Positions 54,579-62,781 of a stretch of 64,000 bases of DNA are shown piece by piece. How positions within the stretch are numbered: position 1 is the stretch's first letter; the number at the start of each line of letters is the position of its first letter. A program made the position numbers and the translations under genes. This stretch comes from an uncultured Campylobacterales bacterium (GTDB lineage Bacteria; Campylobacterota; Campylobacteria; Campylobacterales; Sulfurimonadaceae): assembly GCA_903892995.1 (NCBI GenBank), contig CAITKP010000037.1, positions 62,001 to 126,000 on the forward strand. The letters are read 5' to 3'. The notes below the pieces were generated by a model. It worked only from the letters and a program-made list of their open reading frames with translations, ran no database searches and was not told where the DNA came from.

Positions 54579-54629
54579 ATTTTTAAAGAGGAGACAGCTC
54601 CTCTTTAATCTCTAAAAGAGGATAATTAT

Positions 54630-55127
54630 ATGAAAGCTATGAAAATTCTCTTTCTTCTTTTAACCCTACAACTCTTATCATTCTCTGCAGAAATCAATAT
54701 TGACAAACTCATAGATAAAGCCACTAAAGAAAATAAACATGTTTATGTATATTTACATTGGAAAGATTGTGTTTATTGCCAAGAGATGTCAATGTTTACA
54801 CTTGACACGGACAGTGTCCAAAAAGCCATTAAAAATGACTTTTACTATGTAGATATTGAAACTTCAAAAAACGATACAGTTATATATAGGGATTTTAAAG
54901 GAACTAGTAAAGAGTTTACTAAACATATCGGTTTTGGGTTTCCAGTCTCTATTTTTTATGATAAAGACAAATCTGTTGCAGGTTTATTTCCAGGTATTTA
55001 TGCAGAAGATGAATTTTTAGTCATGCTAAAATATATTAAAAATAATAGCTACAAAAAGATGGAACTTGATCAATATGAAAAAAAATCGGATTTAAAAAGA
55101 AGAAATAGATGTCAAAGAAAATATTAG
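54630..55127 (+). CDS. Periplasmic thioredoxin-fold protein (SoxW-like)
   Basis: A 165-residue protein with a signal peptide (to SFSA) and a thioredoxin active site C-V-Y-C (Cys47, Cys50) in HWKDCVYCQEM, plus the cis-Pro segment GFGFPVSIFY. In sox clusters such proteins (SoxW or DsbD-linked) keep the SoxY cysteine reduced. The stop overlaps the MOSC gene by 19 bases. Confidence 0.8.
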   Translation: MKAMKILFLLLTLQLLSFSAEINIDKLIDKATKENKHVYVYLHWKDCVYCQEMSMFTLDTDSVQKAIKNDFYYVDIETSKNDTVIYRDFKGTSKEFTKHIGFGFPVSIFYDKDKSVAGLFPGIYAEDEFLVMLKYIKNNSYKKMELDQYEKKSDLKRRNRCQRKY

Positions 55128-55549
55128 GAACAGTAAAAGAGCTCTATATATCTACGAGCCAAGAGCCCTCTCGTATTCTCAAGTCAGAATTACAGATCGA
55201 TGAAAATGGTGTTATTGGCGATAAATTTTATGGAAAAGACTCTTTACGCTCTATTCTTATCTCATCTACGGATGCATATACACTTGCAAAAAATACCAAT
55301 ATCGATATGGCATATGGAGTTTTAGGAGAGAATATTCTCATTGAAGGAACAATCCGTGATCTCAATTTAGACGATTTTTTCTATATAGGTGAGGTTTCAT
55401 TTCAAATAGCACAAAACTGTACTATTTGCAAAGGACTCTCAAAAATAGATGCCAAACTTCCTAAACTATTAAAAGATGATCGCGGTATATTTATCCAAGC
55501 TATTTCAAATGGTAATATAAAAAATGGTGACGAGCTCTATATTTTATAG
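55109..55549 (+). CDS. MOSC-domain protein
   Basis: A 146-residue protein matching the MOSC (molybdenum cofactor sulfurase C-terminal) fold: GVIGDKFYGKDSLRSILI, MAYGVLGENILIEGT and the Cys in QNCTICKGL. MOSC domains carry sulfur or bind Moco. Its location after soxCDYZ suggests service to SoxC or to sulfur transfer. It overlaps the thioredoxin-like gene, so it is translationally coupled. Confidence 0.75.
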   Translation: MSKKILGTVKELYISTSQEPSRILKSELQIDENGVIGDKFYGKDSLRSILISSTDAYTLAKNTNIDMAYGVLGENILIEGTIRDLNLDDFFYIGEVSFQIAQNCTICKGLSKIDAKLPKLLKDDRGIFIQAISNGNIKNGDELYIL

Positions 55550-55621
55550 AACATCGATAATATTACCTTACTCTATATTAAGATTGCAATATACTTAATA
55601 AAATTACAAAAAAGGTAAAAT

Positions 55622-56665
55622 ATGAACATCTTCACAATATGTAAAACAAAGTTTTCTACCCATGTAACTTTAGTCTCAGCAGCGCTAGCACTGGCACTTA
55701 GTACCTCTGCACTTGCTGCTACTTCTTTTACTCCAAGTGATAACAAAAATCTAGCTGTCGTTTATACCTTAGATAAACCTATAGAAGAGGATTTTTTCAA
55801 ATTCACCAAAGATGATATGAAAAAAATCGGTTTTTTCTTAAATGATCCTCATCATAATGTTCAAAATGTTTATGTTGAACAAGTCGGAGCCACTGGTTTA
55901 GAACAGCTCTCTTTTTCATCTATGGTCAATGATATGAGCGCAAGACCTCTTATGAATATAGATCCAAGATTGGGTGGTTTTACTCCTTTTAATCTCGTTA
56001 TCTACAGAAAAAAATCAGAACCTTCCAAAACGATCATCACACATATAGCGCCAGAAGCTGCGCTTGATATCCTTGGCATATCAGACACAACCGTGAGAAC
56101 AAAGTTTGTTGATATGTTTAAACCAATGAATGAAGCGATAGAAAAAAAATATGGCGCTAAGAAAAGTTATGTAAAGCTTCAAGGCTATGCAAAAGAGAGC
56201 ATGATGAATTTTGAGATCCCTTTTGAAGAACCAGAAGATGTAGATGATTTCTTTGATAAATTTCAAGAGAAATTTGAATCATCTTTTCAAGCAAAAGGGT
56301 ACATAATCGCTGGTTTTTACAATATGAAATACAGCCTCAACACAAAACCAGATCAACTTCCAGGGTTTGATGAATACGTTGTATGGTCACTTTGTCATAT
56401 TCCATTTTCATACACTATCTTTGATGGAAAAAACCCACTTCCCCAAGCAGCAATATTTGCGCCATGTTCTATGTATGCCTATATCAAAAAAGGTGAAAAT
56501 AAGATCGTTATTGGTATGCCAACACTTCATGCATGGGCTTCAGCTCTTGGTATCACAGAAAAAGATAAACTTGAAAAAATCGATCAGTTAGATACTGAAA
56601 TACCTGCTGTCATAGAGAGTCTAGGCGGAAAAAGAGTTCCTAACACAAACCCTTTAGTTAAATAA
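55622..56665 (+). CDS. Exported protein with possible DUF302-like domain
   Basis: A 347-residue protein with a signal peptide (to ALAA near 33). The central-to-C-terminal part (QLPGFDEYVVWSLCHIPFSY, AIFAPCSMYAYIKKGENKIV, MPTLHAWASALGI) resembles DUF302 proteins common in sulfur-oxidising bacteria. Two conserved Cys (SLCHI and APCSM) could bind metal or sulfur. It is probably the distal gene of the sox cluster. It is followed by a palindrome hairpin at 56693-56730. The family call is tentative. Confidence 0.55.
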   Translation: MNIFTICKTKFSTHVTLVSAALALALSTSALAATSFTPSDNKNLAVVYTLDKPIEEDFFKFTKDDMKKIGFFLNDPHHNVQNVYVEQVGATGLEQLSFSSMVNDMSARPLMNIDPRLGGFTPFNLVIYRKKSEPSKTIITHIAPEAALDILGISDTTVRTKFVDMFKPMNEAIEKKYGAKKSYVKLQGYAKESMMNFEIPFEEPEDVDDFFDKFQEKFESSFQAKGYIIAGFYNMKYSLNTKPDQLPGFDEYVVWSLCHIPFSYTIFDGKNPLPQAAIFAPCSMYAYIKKGENKIVIGMPTLHAWASALGITEKDKLEKIDQLDTEIPAVIESLGGKRVPNTNPLVK

Positions 56666-56692
56666 TCTACTAAAAATATTTATACTATAAAC

Positions 56693-56730
56693 TACTTTAC
56701 ATGTAAGAAATAAATCTTACATGTAAAGTA
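56693..56730. terminator. Stem-loop made of two palindrome copies
   Basis: TACTTTACATGTAAG (56693-56707) and its exact complement (56716-56730) form a 15-bp stem with an 8-base loop. Each arm contains a full TTACATGTAA. It stands between two convergent genes, so it could terminate both. A second hairpin (TGCGA ... TCGCA, 56741-56767, with inner TAGAT/ATCTA) follows at once. Confidence 0.65.
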
Positions 56731-56777
56731 TTCCTTACGCTGCGAGTTAGATTCAAAATCTATCGCATCAAAAAAGC

Positions 56778-57242
56778 TTAGTACACAAAAAGAAGATAGT
56801 AAACTCCAACTCCCATATAAGAAGCTAAAGTAATCCCTAAAAATACAAGTTTTCCAACTTTTTTATGTGAAGCTAAAACGCCATTATTTTCGAGTTTATA
56901 ACTTTTAATCGCACTATATAAAAGTGCCGACCACAGCACAACGCTTGCTAATGCGATACTTACATGTACAATCAAAAATGTGATCATAAAGCCATACGAA
57001 ACATGTGCATTTTTCATAAACTCTACAAAGCCATCAGAAACTCTCACCCCTACTTCAAAAACCACAACAACAACTAAAGTAACAGCAAAGAGTGCTAACT
57101 GCGAAATAAAATGTTTCTCATACTTTTTCTTCATCGCAAAAGTGATAGAAAGAAACATTAAAACAGGCAATATTGCAAAATAAAGCGTTATAAAATCCAT
57201 ATAAAATGGTGCACTAGTACCTAAAAAGCCTAAACCAAACAT
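56778..57242 (-). CDS. DUF420 membrane protein
   Basis: A 154-residue protein with four membrane spans and conserved His at KHFISQLALF, NAHVSYGFM, IVHVSIALAS and SHKKVGKLVF. This His pattern and size fit DUF420 (CtaM-like), proteins linked to heme-copper oxidase assembly. No oxidase genes are in the window, so the role is inferred from the family only. A palindrome variant encodes V-H-V (56960). Confidence 0.75.
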   Translation of the reverse strand: MFGLGFLGTSAPFYMDFITLYFAILPVLMFLSITFAMKKKYEKHFISQLALFAVTLVVVVVFEVGVRVSDGFVEFMKNAHVSYGFMITFLIVHVSIALASVVLWSALLYSAIKSYKLENNGVLASHKKVGKLVFLGITLASYMGVGVYYLLFVY

Positions 57243-57348
57243 AGTAAATCCTTACAAATTTTTTTACACTGCAATCCTATCTTATAGAGCTTAAAATGAC
57301 GTTTTATTTCCCTATGCCATAAATTTTAGATCTAATTTTTTTTGATGA

Positions 57349-57354
57349 TACAAT
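57349..57354 (+). promoter_or_regulatory. -10 box giving a near-leaderless transcript of the Y-family polymerase
   Basis: TACAAT in GATGATACAATCC is at 57349-57354; transcription would start near 57361, at the ATG (57362). No Shine-Dalgarno precedes the ATG, which fits a leaderless mRNA. Motif-based inference. Confidence 0.4.
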
Positions 57355-57361
57355 CCTCGTT

Positions 57362-58633
57362 ATGAAAATACACATCGATCTAGACTGTTTTTTTGTCTCA
57401 GCCCAGCGCACACTTGATAGTTCACTTTTACACAAAGCAGTGGCAGTAGGTGGAAGAAGTGATACACATATATTCTCAAAAAACTCCAAAGATCAGGGGG
57501 TCAATTTCGTTAATGCAGGTTCATTTGTTTCCACTTTTTACCAAAACTATGAAAAAAGAGGGGATGATCTGCAAAATTTTATCGATGCTGATGGTCGAAT
57601 TCGAGGAATATTGACAACTGCAAGTTATGAAGCGAGAAAATATGGAATAAAAACCGCTATGAGTATTAATGAAGCTCTAAAACTCTGTCCACATCTCATC
57701 ATAAAATCCCCAAATATGGCTTTATATCAAGAGCTTTCTCATAAATTGCATCTATTTTTACAAGAGCAACTTCCACTTGTCGAGCAAGCAAGTATCGATG
57801 AGTTTTATGGTGACATCACAGGTTGGATAGCCGATGAAGATGTTCCTGCGTTTATCGATTCACTACGCCATAAAATACAAAAAAAATTAAACCTTCCAGT
57901 TTCTATTGGTGCAGCCAACACCAGATATATCGCCAAACTTGCGACTGGTGAGGCAAAGCCCTTTGGATGTAAAACTATCTACCCTTGGAATTTTGATGAG
58001 TTTGTAAACCCTTTACATGTAAGCAAATTTTCAGGGATTGGCAGAGCTATGATGCAAAAGCTCCAAGAGGTTCAAATAACGACATTGGGAGAATTGCGAA
58101 AACGAAAAGGAACACTCCAATCATGGGGGCCCTACGCAAAGGAACTCTACAAAAGAGTCAATGGAGAGAGTGACGCGCATATCTCTTTAAAAAGCGAACG
58201 TAAGTCTATTGGTATATCTCGCAGCTTTGATCCTGTTTTTGAACGCCATGAGCTTAAAAGAAGAGTGCTCATCCTCTCAAGGCATCTGCTTTTTGCCATC
58301 CAAAAACTCAAAGTGATTCCCACAACTTTTTCTCTCACAATCGGTTATGAATACCAACAAAAGTCTCACATATCACTTATAAAAAGAAAAGAGTTCTGTG
58401 AAAAAGAGTTCAAAGATTTTTGTATCGCCCTTTTTCATGAAGCAGACAAGCAAAAACGCTTACATGTAAGCTCTCTTTCCATCATAGCCTCAGACTTTAC
58501 ACATATCTGCCATAGAGAGCTTTCTCTTTTAGAAATGGAAGATGACAAAAAACTGCATCATCTCACAAAACAAGCTCAAAAAATAAGAGAAAAGTATGGC
58601 TTAGGAGCATTAAAATGGGGAAGTGAGATTTAA
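57362..58633 (+). CDS. Y-family DNA polymerase (DinB-like) with insertion
   Basis: A 423-residue translesion polymerase. Catalytic carboxylates are kept: IDLDCFF (D6, D8) and SIDEFYGD (144-151, normally SIDEAYLD). TASYEARKYGIKTAMS matches the fingers. Between AVAVGG (residue 31) and RGILTTAS (81) there is an insertion of about 48 residues absent from E. coli DinB, and SAQR replaces the usual A-V-E after FF. Helix-hairpin-helix (SKFSGIGRAMMQKLQ) and little-finger domains follow. Palindromes at 58013 and 58460 encode L-H-V. Confidence 0.83.
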   Translation: MKIHIDLDCFFVSAQRTLDSSLLHKAVAVGGRSDTHIFSKNSKDQGVNFVNAGSFVSTFYQNYEKRGDDLQNFIDADGRIRGILTTASYEARKYGIKTAMSINEALKLCPHLIIKSPNMALYQELSHKLHLFLQEQLPLVEQASIDEFYGDITGWIADEDVPAFIDSLRHKIQKKLNLPVSIGAANTRYIAKLATGEAKPFGCKTIYPWNFDEFVNPLHVSKFSGIGRAMMQKLQEVQITTLGELRKRKGTLQSWGPYAKELYKRVNGESDAHISLKSERKSIGISRSFDPVFERHELKRRVLILSRHLLFAIQKLKVIPTTFSLTIGYEYQQKSHISLIKRKEFCEKEFKDFCIALFHEADKQKRLHVSSLSIIASDFTHICHRELSLLEMEDDKKLHHLTKQAQKIREKYGLGALKWGSEI

Positions 58634-58937
58634 AATTAGTTTTTTTATGAACGACTTGTATTCACATCCTTATTTAATTGCAACACAATTGCAACATTAA
58701 ATCTTTATAATTGTATTTAAATAGGTAACTTTTGCAAGTAAAGAACTATTTATATTTCTCGGCAAATTGACATAAGGATGATGAAAAATTAAATGATTAA
58801 TAATATTTTAATATTAAATACGATAGAGAGAGAGAGAGACGAGATAATTTTGATAACAAATATCAATTTATAAGCCTTTCAAACTTCGTTATTTCTCACT
58901 GTAACATGAACTATACTAGTGAGCAAGGAATAATGGT
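58634..58937. other. 304-base AT-rich gap with simple repeat and BLUF-gene promoter
   Basis: No gene is seen; the longest frame with ATG is 17 codons without a ribosome site. It contains a direct repeat (TTGCAACACAATTGCAACA region near 58678-58696) and a pure (AG)7A tract at 58825-58839. An inverted repeat, CTCACT (58895-58900) and AGTGAG (58918-58923), encloses a possible -10 TATACT (58912-58917) just before the BLUF gene. Confidence 0.55.
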
Positions 58938-59342
58938 ATGAAAAGTTTAATTTATAGTAGCCACGCTTCAGAAGACACCGATTTAAATGTTTTAGTAGAT
59001 ATCTTGACCATTGCAAAGAAAAAAAATGAGAAGCATGGCATTACAGGTATGTTGATTTTTGATGGAAAAATATTTTTACACTATATTGAAGGTGAACCGC
59101 AGAAGGTAGACCAACTCTATCATAATATCCAGCATGACTCTAGACATCATTCTCTCAAAATTCTAGGAACACGTCTTCATGAGTATAGACTTTTTAAGGA
59201 TTGGAGTATGGGATATATGAATAATTCAAGTCAGATTTTAAAAACATATGAAAAAATAACAGGAAGAATGGAACCAGACATAAACGCTCTTGATTATCGT
59301 CAAGCTCAATTATTGATCTCGAATCTTTCAAAGATAGTGTAA
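58938..59342 (+). CDS. BLUF-domain protein lacking the photoactive glutamine
   Basis: A 134-residue single-domain BLUF. Flavin-pocket positions align with AppA at a constant offset of 15: Tyr6 (Y21), Asn30 (N45), Trp89 (W104) and Met91 (M106). The residue equal to AppA Gln63 is His48 (FLHYIEG instead of FxQxLEG). RHHSLKILG and DWSMGY are normal. BLUF domains sense blue light by Gln rearrangement, so signalling here must differ or be lost. There is no output domain. AAGGA lies 8 bases before the ATG. Confidence 0.88.
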   Translation: MKSLIYSSHASEDTDLNVLVDILTIAKKKNEKHGITGMLIFDGKIFLHYIEGEPQKVDQLYHNIQHDSRHHSLKILGTRLHEYRLFKDWSMGYMNNSSQILKTYEKITGRMEPDINALDYRQAQLLISNLSKIV

Positions 59343-59443
59343 CTTTTTTCTAACGCAGTAAAAAAATAAAAGAAGCGTAAAATACCTATTTCAATCAAAG
59401 AGTATTCAATGATGAAACTATATTTCATCATTGAATCATTAAA

Positions 59444-60442
59444 TTAAACTAAAACAGCTTTTCTCTCACCCGCTTTTATTTCGCCGATGTGGTAGCTTCC
59501 CGCAGCTTTTGCAAGAACTGTCTCTACATTTTCAGGACGAACAACCAAGATCATTCCAACACCCATGTTAAATGCTCTAAACATCTCTTCACGCGCTACA
59601 TGTTGTCCGATAAGATCAAAGATAGGAAGGGTTCTAATGCTCTGCTCTTTTACTTCTGCCATCAAATGTTCAGGCAATACACGAGGAAGATTTTCAACGA
59701 TTCCGCCACCTGTGATATGCGCAAGTGCGACTATATTCTCTTTAAGTGCTTTAAATGTTTTTACATAAATATTTGTCGGAGTTAAAAGAGTTTCAATAAG
59801 TGGTTTGCCATTAAAATCATCCTCAAACTTCATGCCCATTTTTTCTAGCAAAACTTTTCTTGCAAGAGAAAAACCATTTGAATGCAGTCCTGAACTTGGA
59901 AGTGCGATAAGTTGGTCACCCTCTTTTACAAGTGCCACGCGATCCATCTCACTTTTCTCAGCCACACCCACAGCAAAACCAGCAAGATCATAATCATCTT
60001 CACTGTACATTCCAGGCATTTCAGCTGTTTCACCGCCGATAAGCGCGCATTCAGCTTCGATACATCCAGTCGCAATCCCGCTCACAACAGCAGTTGCTAC
60101 TTCCACTTCAAGTTTTCCAGTCGCATAATAATCCAAGAAAAATGATGGAGTTCCAAAGTTACAGATAAGGTCATTTACACACATTGCTACAAGATCGATT
60201 CCTACAGTGTTGTGGATTCCAGAGTCAATAGCGAGTTTAAGTTTTGTACCAACACCATCCGTTGCAGCAAGCATTACAGGCTCAGCATACCCTTTTGGCA
60301 ACTCAAATGCTCCAGCAAATGAACCGATTCCACCAAGCACACCTGCAACTTTTGTAGATTTAACTAAAGGTTTGATGTTCTCGACAAAACTGTTCCCTGC
60401 ATCAATATCGACACCAGCGTCTTTGTAGCTTATTTGACTCAT
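59444..60442 (-). CDS. purM: Phosphoribosylformylglycinamidine cyclo-ligase
   Basis: About 332 residues from ATG 60442 (MSQISYKDAGVDIDAG), with CAGGAAT upstream; a longer frame adds 8 non-family residues. PurM makes AIR, the imidazole ring step of purine synthesis. Motifs: GGIGSFAGAFELP, LAATDGVGTKLKLA, IGGETAEMPGMY, ITGGGIVENLPRVLP. It lies near coaE and dapF as in Campylobacter. Confidence 0.95.
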   Translation of the reverse strand: MSQISYKDAGVDIDAGNSFVENIKPLVKSTKVAGVLGGIGSFAGAFELPKGYAEPVMLAATDGVGTKLKLAIDSGIHNTVGIDLVAMCVNDLICNFGTPSFFLDYYATGKLEVEVATAVVSGIATGCIEAECALIGGETAEMPGMYSEDDYDLAGFAVGVAEKSEMDRVALVKEGDQLIALPSSGLHSNGFSLARKVLLEKMGMKFEDDFNGKPLIETLLTPTNIYVKTFKALKENIVALAHITGGGIVENLPRVLPEHLMAEVKEQSIRTLPIFDLIGQHVAREEMFRAFNMGVGMILVVRPENVETVLAKAAGSYHIGEIKAGERKAVLV

Positions 60443-60470
60443 AAATATTCCTGTGTGAAAGTTCAAAACT

Positions 60471-60500
60471 TTTACATGTAAGCACTGCTTTACATGTAAA
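60471..60500. repeat. Pair of palindromes upstream of purM
   Basis: Two perfect TTACATGTAA copies (60472-60481 and 60490-60499) are 8 bases apart. Together they can form a stem of about 11 bp with a short loop, or each can form its own small hairpin. They lie about 30 bases before the purM start codon, in its leader or promoter region. Confidence 0.7.
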
Positions 60501-60537
60501 GGTTTTTTAAAGTGATGTGATTATACCAAAGTGCGTT

Positions 60538-60726
60538 TTAGTTTTCGTTGATATCGCATTTTTTGGAGAAGATACACAAAGGGCAAATATCAAAAAGACC
60601 TACAAATAACACAAGAACACCTAAGTAAAACCAACTGTTTCCTGAGCCGATCGCATAACCAACAAGTCCCGCACCTACCGCTGTACGGAACACTCTACAA
60701 AATGATCTTATTTTATTCAAATTCAT
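60538..60726 (-). CDS. DUF2892 small membrane protein
   Basis: A 62-residue protein with two hydrophobic segments (AVGAGLVGYAIGSG, WFYLGVLVLFVGLF) and the ending DICPLCIFSKKC, typical of DUF2892/YgaP-tail-like proteins. AAGGAG lies before the ATG and TATAAT (complement of 60746-60751) about 20 bases upstream. Its function is unknown; Cys-containing members sometimes accompany rhodanese domains. Confidence 0.75.
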   Translation of the reverse strand: MNLNKIRSFCRVFRTAVGAGLVGYAIGSGNSWFYLGVLVLFVGLFDICPLCIFSKKCDINEN

Positions 60727-60838
60727 AACAACTCCTTTGACTCAAATTATATCTATAATTTTTTTTAGTTATAATGAGAGACAAGATTAATCCCTTTTCA
60801 TAAGGGTAACTTTTTAATATTTTTTAAATCTAATCTGA

Positions 60839-60844
60839 TACAAT
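60839..60844 (+). promoter_or_regulatory. -10 box for the speE-like/coaE/dapF operon
   Basis: TACAAT in CTGATACAATCG lies about 29 bases before the TTG start at 60873. A second TATAAT at 60770-60775 may be an upstream start. Motif-based. Confidence 0.45.
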
Positions 60845-60872
60845 CGCAAAAACTTAAAAACAGGAACAACTT

Positions 60873-61418
60873 TTGAAAGATTTTATCTATCCAGAAATGA
60901 TGGTACATGTACCGCTTTGTACACATAAAGAGCCAAAAAATATCCTCATACTTAGTGACAATGCAACGCCTCTTGAGCTCGAAATCGCTCGCCATAATGA
61001 TATAAAAGCCACATCAATGCCAGCTCAATTAGATGCTCTTCGCAGTGCAGGTGACAATGCATTTGATGTAGTTCTCTCAGAAGTTCCATGTGATGCGGCA
61101 GTGATCGCTCATCTTGGGCGTGTTATCGCTGAAGATGGACTTTTGATGAGTGTTCATCCATCACTTCTTGATATCACAGAGAACAAAATCATCATGGAGA
61201 TCATGGCAAAATATTTCAAAATCATTATGCCTTGTCGTCTTGAAGATGGGACTACGCTTCTTCTTGCATCAAAAAGTTACCATCCAACAGCTGACCTTAT
61301 CCTCCAACGTGCGGATATGCTTGATGGTCTGAGTTATTACAACTGTGACATCCATCCAGCCTCTTTTGCTATGGGCAATTATATCCGTAAAGAATACCTT
61401 GGAGTCATCAAAAACTAA
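60873..61418 (+). CDS. Spermidine synthase-like protein (short form)
   Basis: A 181-residue protein starting at TTG (AGGAACA 7 bases upstream). A Rossmann-type methyltransferase/aminopropyltransferase fold is suggested by KNILILSDNATPLELEIAR and AFDVVLSEVPCDAAVIAHLG. It is shorter than classical SpeE (about 260-280) and lacks the N-terminal beta domain and an obvious GGGDG motif. Its place before coaE matches H. pylori speE-coaE order. Enzymatic function is uncertain. Confidence 0.65.
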   Translation: MKDFIYPEMMVHVPLCTHKEPKNILILSDNATPLELEIARHNDIKATSMPAQLDALRSAGDNAFDVVLSEVPCDAAVIAHLGRVIAEDGLLMSVHPSLLDITENKIIMEIMAKYFKIIMPCRLEDGTTLLLASKSYHPTADLILQRADMLDGLSYYNCDIHPASFAMGNYIRKEYLGVIKN

Positions 61419-62011
61419 TGGCATTTCAATACGCTATCGCACTTACAGGTTCCATCGCTACAGGTAAAAGTACCGTTGCTTCTCTTATGGCACTCAACGG
61501 TATGCGAGTGATCGATGCCGATAGCATCAGTCATGAAATCTTAGAGGCGAACTCCTTTTGGGTCAAAGAAACTTTTGGTGAAGAGTTCCTCAAAAATGGC
61601 AAAGTCGATCGTCCTGCTCTTGGGAAACTCATCTTCTCAGATCCAGAGGCAAAAAAAACACTTGAAGAGTTTCTTCATCCGCTTATCCGAGCAGAGATAG
61701 AGGAGAGATCAAAAAAACAAGACAGCTTCAAATTTCCCTATCTCATCGATATTCCTCTCTTTTTTGAGAGCAAAGCCTATGACATCAAAGATAGCGTTGT
61801 CGTTTACACTCCAAGCGAGTTGCAACTAGAACGCTTTATGAAAAGAAACGGCTTTAGTAAAGAGGAGTCTTTAAAACGTATTGCTTCACAGATGCCTATT
61901 GATGAGAAGAAAGCGCGTGCCACTTGGGTGATAGACAACTCAAAAGACCTCAAACACCTGCAAAATGAGGTTGAAAAATTTGTCACTACAATAAAGGAAA
62001 AATATCTATGA
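61418..62011 (+). CDS. coaE: Dephospho-CoA kinase
   Basis: A 197-residue kinase for the last step of coenzyme A synthesis. The P-loop GSIATGKST (11-19), VIDADSISHEIL with the substrate-binding Asp, and LIDIPLFFES are clear. It overlaps the upstream gene (TAATG) and dapF (ATGA), indicating coupled translation. Confidence 0.95.
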   Translation: MAFQYAIALTGSIATGKSTVASLMALNGMRVIDADSISHEILEANSFWVKETFGEEFLKNGKVDRPALGKLIFSDPEAKKTLEEFLHPLIRAEIEERSKKQDSFKFPYLIDIPLFFESKAYDIKDSVVVYTPSELQLERFMKRNGFSKEESLKRIASQMPIDEKKARATWVIDNSKDLKHLQNEVEKFVTTIKEKYL

Positions 62012-62772
62012 ATGTAGCTAAATACAGTGCCAATGGAAATGATTTTGTACTTTTTCACAGCTTTATAAAAAAGGATCGAGGAGCGTTGGCAAAAGAGATT
62101 TGTGATCGTCAAAATGGCATCGGAGCTGATGGACTCATCGTTCTTGTTCCACACGATACACACGATTTTGAATGGGAGTTTTACAATTCTGATGGAAGCA
62201 CTGCTGAGATGTGTGGCAATGGAAGCCGAGCATGCGCGCACTACGCATACTCAAATGGTCTTGCTCCTTCTAAAATGAGTTTTGTAACACTAGCTGGGGT
62301 GATTCGTGCTGAAGTTGATGAAAATTTGGTAAAAAGTGAACTTACACCTCCAAAGATCCTAGACAAAGATATAAACGAAGGTGGAAAATCTTGGTGGAAA
62401 ATCGACACAGGCGTTCCCCATCTCATCACTTTTGATGCAGATTTTAACAACTTCGATATTGCAGAAGCAAGACAGCTTCGATACAAATACAACGCGAACG
62501 TGAACATTGCTGTTATCAAAGAAAATGGCTTACACACGCAGGGCACTTTGCATGTAAGAACTTATGAACGCGGCGTAGAGGATGAAACACTCGCATGTGG
62601 GACAGGTATGGCATCTGCTTTTTATAGAGCATTTTCTGAGGGAAAACTCGCAAACGAGACAAAAGTATTTCCAAAAAGCGGTGATACGCTTACTCTTGGG
62701 TTTGCAAATGAAACCATCACTTTTGCAGGTGAAGTCAAAGCAGTCTTTACGACTACTTACGACTGCAATTAA
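62008..62772 (+). CDS. dapF: Diaminopimelate epimerase
   Basis: A 254-residue epimerase that makes meso-DAP for lysine and peptidoglycan. The two catalytic Cys lie in MCGNGSRACAHYAY and ETLACGTGMAS. KYSANGNDFVLFH is the usual start. It is shorter than the E. coli enzyme (274), as in other Campylobacterota. It overlaps coaE by 4 bases. Confidence 0.95.
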   Translation: MNVAKYSANGNDFVLFHSFIKKDRGALAKEICDRQNGIGADGLIVLVPHDTHDFEWEFYNSDGSTAEMCGNGSRACAHYAYSNGLAPSKMSFVTLAGVIRAEVDENLVKSELTPPKILDKDINEGGKSWWKIDTGVPHLITFDADFNNFDIAEARQLRYKYNANVNIAVIKENGLHTQGTLHVRTYERGVEDETLACGTGMASAFYRAFSEGKLANETKVFPKSGDTLTLGFANETITFAGEVKAVFTTTYDCN

Positions 62773-62781
62773 ATAGCACAG

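Noticed and set aside
56741-56767. tRNA-like 3' end (T-arm-like ATTCAAAAT loop with TGCGA/TCGCA stem)
   Set aside because: The bases fold as one simple hairpin. There is no D or anticodon arm upstream, and the CCA-like end is missing.
60775-60830. Possible small RNA between TATAAT (60770) and a CCCTT/AAGGG hairpin
   Set aside because: The stem is only 5 bp and the T-rich tail is interrupted. It may simply be part of the leader of the speE-like operon.
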